The notes beneath the pieces are model-generated. The model was not told where the DNA came from and searched no databases. It worked only from the letters and a program-made list of their open reading frames with translations. From Acinetobacter variabilis (GTDB lineage Bacteria; Pseudomonadota; Gammaproteobacteria; Pseudomonadales; Moraxellaceae), in the NCBI RefSeq assembly GCF_000369625.1, contig NZ_KB850112.1, forward strand, positions 97,194-161,193: a stretch of DNA of 64,000 nucleotides, in the 5' to 3' direction. A program made the position numbers and the translations under genes. How positions within the stretch are numbered: position 1 is the stretch's first letter; each line of letters opens with the position of its first letter. Below are positions 59,799-64,000 of this stretch, piece by piece.

Positions 59799-61895
59799 TC
59801 AGTCATCATCAAATAGTTGATCAAAAAATGCAGGTCGATCATATGAATCATGCTCATCGGTCTGTGCTGCATTTTTTGAAAAAGGAAGGATGTTGCTTGG
59901 CAGGTCTTCACTGAATTCACTTTCGGACAGAGAGTTTTTCAACATCTCTCGTTCTTTATCACGTGCTTTTAGACGATTTTCTTTGATCTTGGAAAGACGC
60001 TGAGCATTGCTGTGAGTCGATGCCCGCGTGGATGCAATGGCTTTTTGAATAATCTCCTCATTTGAGCGCTCTAATTCAGCCCGTGCGAGTTGCAATGACA
60101 TATGGTAATTTGCTTGTATTGACTTTTGCTCTTTTTGAACTTTCCAAACCTCCCAAAAGCTGCATCCTATAAATTCTCTTGAACGTTGGGCTAGATGTGC
60201 TTCCCAGCGATCTGATGTCGAAGGAGAGAAAAAGAGATACACTTTTTCTGCATTGGCAGGATCGTATGCCACGGTTATTTTTTTGGGGCGACGTGTTGAG
60301 GTAGACCGATGCATCCAGCCATTTTCTAAGATTTCTTTACAAATATAGTAAAGGCCAAAAACCTTGATACCTAAATGAGAGAGAGTACCTTCAGTTCGGG
60401 GCAAGAGTGCAATATAAATAGCACGTTCAGAAGCTGTTCTTAATTTTCCGGTCCGGTTTTGGATTCCCCAATTCCATAACTGTAATGGAATATTGGGAAG
60501 ATCTGTTGGCATATCGATATCACGATCATAGGATCTAATCTCATGTGTCTGATTATGCATTAATACAGAGTTAAGTATGATCTTAGTAAATTCATGCACA
60601 GTCAGAGTGGCATCTAAACGGTAGTCTGTGCCACCACGTTTCTTTTCTTTAATAGGCTGTACAACACCTGGCGCATATGGCTTAAATTCGGCTTGGATAG
60701 TACGAAAATAGCGTTCAATGATACCTTTGAGATCACCTCTGTATGCCGGTGCATTTTCAATTCGTATAGCAAAACTTTTTTCTAGATGTTCAATTTGATG
60801 ACCAAGCAATTCACCGCGATCCGCTAAAATGGCTTCAGGTAAACCAATACAAGGCCAATCTTCAGAGCGTATTTCACGGCCAAAATTTTTACAGTATTCG
60901 ACTTTGTCACACATAGCGATGCGTAGAACTTGCATGCTGGTGACATAGGAGGGATTTTCAAGGCCAACATACATACCGGTCACCATGCGACTAAATTCAT
61001 CTATCATGAAATAGACAGTCGGGCGGCCGATAATGCATGCACGATCAGAATCAGAGATAAGATATATATCTGCAATTGTGGCATCAATTTGATATCGAGC
61101 ACCTGGCCCTAAGACTTGAGAGTTTGTTGTAGATACTAAAGGCCTTGTATCTTTTAAATATTCAATTTGATGAGAACGTTTTTTCAGCCTGATGGTGCGG
61201 TTGAAATCTCTCTCGTAAAAATATTTAAATTGCCAAAAAGAAGGATATTCGCTCTCTGGTATATCAGGGTAACGTTCTTGATAAAGTATCAAAAATTTTC
61301 GGTAAGCGTATTTGACTGAAAATTTTTTGTCATTCAGTAAATATTGATTGATGACTTTTTTAAATAAATTTTCGACAGTGGTATCAATTAATGCACCTGT
61401 CCCTTCAGAAATGACACGCGGTCGTCCTAATTTCTTTTCAGTCACTCTTTTTTTTATACCTTTTCCCCCAGAATTATAGTAATGAGGAATAAGTGCATTA
61501 GGTGTCATGCCACGTTGCCAATAGTGCCGTAATAAACGATAAATAGTTTGCTTAGTCGCGACTTTTTCTTGTACAAGTTGGTTAATCAGATAAGCACGCT
61601 CTTTACGTTCATAAAATCGCTCATGTTCAATAACTGGTTTGATTATGGCAAAGTTTTGATCACGCTTTGTTTGGTAGATAGATCCTTCCGTTACAGTGAA
61701 CAAACTGAGATCAGAGAATGGATCATCAGTCAGTTCGGCTTGCCCTAGTTCAATTCGTTGTTCGAGCTCCGAAATTGGAAAGAGTTCGGGCAATGCTTTG
61801 TCAGACTCAATATCTATCCAAACCAAATGCTGAGGATATATTTTCAGAATGCGAAACCGATGATTTAGTTTATAAACATGATTAACCTGAAACAT
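59799..61895 (-). CDS. tnsB: Tn7-type transposase TnsB (DDE)
   Basis: TnsB binds the transposon ends and performs 3'-end cleavage and strand transfer. From the ATG at 61895 it has 698 residues (Tn7: 702) and begins MFQVNHVYKLNHRFRIL like Tn7 MWQINEVVLFDNDPYRIL; the upstream frame to 61997 is spurious. The rve core holds all three acids: Asp in YQIDATIADIYL, Asp in AILADRGELL, Glu in KGIIERYFRT, aligning with Asp273, Asp361 and Glu396 of Tn7 TnsB. It overlaps tnsA by 14 bp. Catalytically complete by sequence. Confidence 0.95.
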   Translation of the reverse strand: MFQVNHVYKLNHRFRILKIYPQHLVWIDIESDKALPELFPISELEQRIELGQAELTDDPFSDLSLFTVTEGSIYQTKRDQNFAIIKPVIEHERFYERKERAYLINQLVQEKVATKQTIYRLLRHYWQRGMTPNALIPHYYNSGGKGIKKRVTEKKLGRPRVISEGTGALIDTTVENLFKKVINQYLLNDKKFSVKYAYRKFLILYQERYPDIPESEYPSFWQFKYFYERDFNRTIRLKKRSHQIEYLKDTRPLVSTTNSQVLGPGARYQIDATIADIYLISDSDRACIIGRPTVYFMIDEFSRMVTGMYVGLENPSYVTSMQVLRIAMCDKVEYCKNFGREIRSEDWPCIGLPEAILADRGELLGHQIEHLEKSFAIRIENAPAYRGDLKGIIERYFRTIQAEFKPYAPGVVQPIKEKKRGGTDYRLDATLTVHEFTKIILNSVLMHNQTHEIRSYDRDIDMPTDLPNIPLQLWNWGIQNRTGKLRTASERAIYIALLPRTEGTLSHLGIKVFGLYYICKEILENGWMHRSTSTRRPKKITVAYDPANAEKVYLFFSPSTSDRWEAHLAQRSREFIGCSFWEVWKVQKEQKSIQANYHMSLQLARAELERSNEEIIQKAIASTRASTHSNAQRLSKIKENRLKARDKEREMLKNSLSESEFSEDLPSNILPFSKNAAQTDEHDSYDRPAFFDQLFDDD

Positions 61896-62724
61896 TTTTA
61901 AGTTTCTCCAAATGTTGAATATTCCCAATCTCAATGTCCCGACCACGTATTTTTCTATAGCTTTTGGAGATATCGAACAAAAAATACCGCTGGGCAAGCA
62001 GTTCTCTTATTTCTAGAAGAGATGCGCCTGTTTCCATGGAATACTGAGTGTCAAGGTATTTGGATAGCTCTATCAGGGTAAGTTCAGGTTTTTGAAGAAA
62101 ATGACTCTGATAAAAGTCTATTTTTGAAAAGATATGGATATCGTCAGTTGCTCTATTCAGTGGGTAGAGCCATTTAATATTTTCTATTGCTGTTGGTGAA
62201 ATCTCTTTTTCTGTAACGACAAACCAAGGTACTTGTTGTTCATCCCAATAACGCCTTTCAAGTTCCAATTGGGCAATGGTCTTCTTTTGATCTAGGTGCG
62301 CGGACTTGATAGCTTTTATAACAAAGCAAGGAGGCTTTAGCGGGGAGTTGTTTACAACAAAAAAAGTTGAAGTAAGAATTTGATGAACATTCTTTTCGAT
62401 AGGGTGCTGAATTTTTAAATCTTCAGCAATTTGCAGGGTAGTTGTAAGATCAAGTGGAATTTGCTCACGTATATCTTCGACCTCTTGAATTCTGTCTAAT
62501 GCGAGAAATAAAGCTAACTCTAAGTCAGAAAATAAATGATGAGTTCTTTGGGTTTTATAACCATATACACGGCTAGACCGTTCCGTCAGGGATTTGTTAT
62601 CTCTAACATTTAAAAAAGGCTTATATGAATGTAATCGCCCTTGGCCACGTCCTTCTTGTAGCCAGCGTAATTGTTGTTCTTTTGATGCCATCTGAACCCC
62701 CATACTTTTCTTTAAACCTATCAC
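61882..62724 (-). CDS. tnsA: Tn7-type endonuclease TnsA homologue with altered active site
   Basis: TnsA normally cuts the 5' ends so that Tn7 moves by cut-and-paste. Landmarks align with Tn7: EGRGQG, HHLFSDLELALFLALD, DIREQIPL, LELERRYWDEQQVPWF, TEKEISPTAIENIKWLY. Glu69 matches catalytic Glu63. Tn7 Asp114 (STDFLV) falls on Thr120 in TSTFFVV, with no Asp nearby; Tn7 Gln130 and Lys132 (QVK) fall on Lys137 and Ile139 in IKAIK, though Lys140 is adjacent. The GTG at 62724 gives 280 residues; ATGs at residues 8 or 12 are also possible (Tn7: 273). The region is not frameshifted, since matches continue on both sides. Confidence 0.9.
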   Translation of the reverse strand: MIGLKKSMGVQMASKEQQLRWLQEGRGQGRLHSYKPFLNVRDNKSLTERSSRVYGYKTQRTHHLFSDLELALFLALDRIQEVEDIREQIPLDLTTTLQIAEDLKIQHPIEKNVHQILTSTFFVVNNSPLKPPCFVIKAIKSAHLDQKKTIAQLELERRYWDEQQVPWFVVTEKEISPTAIENIKWLYPLNRATDDIHIFSKIDFYQSHFLQKPELTLIELSKYLDTQYSMETGASLLEIRELLAQRYFLFDISKSYRKIRGRDIEIGNIQHLEKLKNVSG

Positions 62725-62990
62725 CTGATTTATTTTTAATCAATATAGTCTTATATTTTATTTTTATAAATTAAATATTTTTACTTAGTATGATTGTTTA
62801 TTTCTATTTAAATATTGCTGTCAAAGTGATAATTAAATTATTTTATTTTTAATAATCAATTATTTATTTAATTTAAAGTTTGTAATTATAGTGATTAATA
62901 TATTACTTTAACTTATGAGAAAAAATAAAATTTATAGATTTCTTGAGGACTAAATCAGATTTTTTACTGAAATCGAAAAATTTATATTTT

Positions 62991-63257
62991 TATTGTAGAG
63001 TAAAATAGTTTAATACTTTATTTTTTATAAGTTATTTATTTTATTTATTAAAATTTTAAATAACTATTTAAAGAAAGTATCATCCTTTCTTGGTTTGTGC
63101 TCTTTAAATATAGTCAAGAAATAAAAAAGCCCCATACTTGTATTTTAACATATTGAAAATATAAATATTATTTTATATATGTCAAAAAAAGTATGGGGCT
63201 TTATTACACTAAGTGTAGGCTTTATTACATAGTATTAAACTATTTTACTTACTTACA
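62991..63257. repeat. Set of five TnsB-type boxes forming an inverted end pair
   Basis: Reading inward from 63257 on the minus strand: box A (63231-63249, AGTAAAATAGTTTAATACT), box B (63212-63229) and box C (63190-63208), B and C sharing TGTAATAAAGCC at a 21-bp period. Reading inward on the plus strand: box E (62999-63017), a perfect 19-bp inverted copy of A, and box D (63126-63139), a 14-bp inverted copy of part of C. Tn7 TnsB sites look alike (AAAATAGTT...AACT, AATAAAGTC...AACT), with dense sites at the right end and spaced sites at the left end, as here. C and D could alternatively be a hairpin (14-bp stem, 49-nt loop) acting as a terminator. The rest of 62,725-62,990 is very AT-rich with no gene. 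Confidence 0.6.
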
Positions 63258-63320
63258 TCATATAACAGGCTAATTTTATGGATTATTCAACTGTTACTGA
63301 TTTTGCCAGATTACGTGGCT
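63258..63320 (-). other. attTn7: TnsD target and insertion point
   Basis: The glmS coding end (LAKSVTVE, stop at 63283-63285) is the conserved TnsD binding region. The transposon terminus begins 25 bp after the stop codon. The 5 bp next to the terminus (63258-63262, TATGA on the minus strand) would be the target duplication; its partner was not found. Confidence 0.75.
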
Positions 63321-64000
63321 GGTCAACATCAGTACCACGCAGGACTGCCACATGGTAAGACAGTAACTGTACTGGAATACAATAAACAATTGGCGCTAAA
63401 ACAGCGTTTACTTCAGGAATATGCACGACATGCTGACGTTCTTTGGCTTTAATACCGCTATTTTCATCAGCGAAGACAAATAATTCACCACCACGTGCCT
63501 GAACTTCTTCCATATTGGATTTCAGTTTATCGAGCATGTCATCTTGCGGCGCTAGAATTACTACTGGCATGTCATTATCCACCAGTGCCAATGGACCGTG
63601 CTTCAGCTCACCCGCCGCATAACCTTCTGCATGAATATAAGAAATTTCTTTCAACTTCAGTGCACCTTCCAGTGCGATCGGGAAGTGTGTACCACGACCG
63701 AGGAACAGACAGTGCTGTTTCTCTACAAACAGTTCAGAGAGACGCAGAATTTCATCATCATGACTTAAGGTATCCAGAAGTACCTTAGGCATATGCCATA
63801 GTCCAGCCGTGATCTCAGTCATCTGTTCAGCTGAAATGGCATTTTTCACTGTCCCGATTTTCAGTACCAGTAACATCAAAGCTGCGAGCTGGGTGGTAAA
63901 TGCTTTGGTAGAAGCCACACCAATTTCAGGACCCGCTAAAGTCAGCAGACTGTAATCTGTTTCACGTACCATTGAAGATGTAGCGACATTACAAATCGTC
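63283..64000 (-). CDS. glmS: Glutamine-fructose-6-phosphate aminotransferase, C-terminal part (5' end outside window)
   Basis: The enzyme makes glucosamine-6-phosphate for cell wall and sugar nucleotides. Only the isomerase part is inside the window; the frame is open to the window edge (the ATG at 63972 is internal). Motifs: [55 protein letters not shown], and the invariant end [13 protein letters not shown]. The 3' end is undamaged by the transposon, as expected for attTn7 insertion. Confidence 0.97.
   Translation of the reverse strand, partial: TICNVATSSMVRETDYSLLTLAGPEIGVASTKAFTTQLAALMLLVLKIGTVKNAISAEQMTEITAGLWHMPKVLLDTLSHDDEILRLSELFVEKQHCLFLGRGTHFPIALEGALKLKEISYIHAEGYAAGELKHGPLALVDNDMPVVILAPQDDMLDKLKSNMEEVQARGGELFVFADENSGIKAKERQHVVHIPEVNAVLAPIVYCIPVQLLSYHVAVLRGTDVDQPRNLAKSVTVE

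Larger units (their letters stand above)
54955..63257 (-). mobile_element. Tn7-like transposon at attTn7, tnsABCDE only
   Basis: Five genes in the order and sizes of Tn7 (tnsA, B, C, D, E) read away from glmS, the same orientation as Tn7 in attTn7 (right end next to glmS). The glmS-proximal terminus, read on the minus strand from 63257, starts TGTAAGTAAG and runs into AAAATAGTT, aligning with the Tn7 end TGTGGGCGGA then CAAAATAGTT, and is 25 bp past the glmS stop codon. There is no cargo. The left end is not resolved: the 223 bp between tnsE and pgm show no clear TGT-plus-box end nor a copy of the TATGA next to the right end, so the left boundary given is only the tnsE stop. Confidence 0.85.

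Noticed and set aside
61896..61997. N-terminal extension of tnsB
   Set aside because: It overlaps the tnsA end in another frame; Tn7 TnsB similarity begins exactly at the ATG at 61895.
63126..63202. Simple rho-independent terminator of glmS
   Set aside because: The 14-bp arms are 49 nt apart, far more than usual, and each arm also matches the TnsB-type boxes; kept only as an alternative.

Overview
The window looks like an Acinetobacter chromosome, probably a species outside the A. baumannii group. The evidence is the moderate-to-low GC, the dnaJ/dapB neighbourhood, and a capsule (K) locus laid out in the Acinetobacter way: FKBP isomerase, wzi, wzc-wzb-wza, then divergently gna-wzx-wzy-glycosyltransferases-itr-sugar genes-galU-ugd-gpi-galE, then pgm. 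No rRNA, tRNA or CRISPR array was seen.

Layout. (1) 1-16,400: mostly core genes: 3' part of ilvD, a thioredoxin-fold-like protein, a chorismate mutase, a TauE exporter with a LysR gene, an NCS2 permease, ppc, then a TetR / membrane-fusion / RND efflux set whose pump gene carries one in-frame stop, and dnaJ. (2) 16,400-20,380: an insertion hotspot between dnaJ and dapB. It holds an IS1-family element (with target duplication) just upstream of a small exported-protein gene, a candidate small RNA, an orphan ORF, a truncated acetyltransferase and an IS3-family element. (3) 20,380-30,000: dapB, a START-domain protein, MFS transporter, aldo-keto reductase with divergent LysR, alcohol dehydrogenase, tag, a LytM-type lipoprotein, mutY, HIT protein and a dienelactone hydrolase. 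(4) 30,000-54,720: the capsule locus. Export genes point left and synthesis genes point right. The strain-specific centre (about 38,270-43,950) is strikingly AT-rich and starts inside gna. The pglC/D/E/F-like genes predict UDP-QuiNAc4NAc as the first sugar; gna predicts a HexNAc uronic acid. Oddities: wzi is broken twice (nonsense codon plus an 8-G tract frameshift), and the ugd homologue has lost its catalytic cysteine and asparagine. (5) 54,955-63,257: a complete Tn7-type tnsA-B-C-D-E operon at the attTn7 site downstream of glmS, with no cargo genes. (6) 63,283-64,000: 3' part of glmS.

The most interesting region is the Tn7-like element. Its glmS-proximal terminus can be read directly: a TGT followed by a TnsB-type box, 25 bp after the glmS stop codon. 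Two further boxes follow in the same orientation, then two in the opposite orientation, one of them a perfect 19-bp inverted copy of the terminal box. This resembles an empty right-end/left-end pair of about 260 bp (a miniature Tn7-like element) lying between glmS and the tns operon. The TnsA protein appears to lack the catalytic aspartate, glutamine and aligned lysine of Tn7 TnsA, although TnsB, TnsC and TnsD keep their key residues. That predicts replicative (cointegrate) rather than cut-and-paste transposition, or a decaying element. No convincing left end was found on the pgm side. Comparisons with Tn7 are from remembered family sequences, not from a search.
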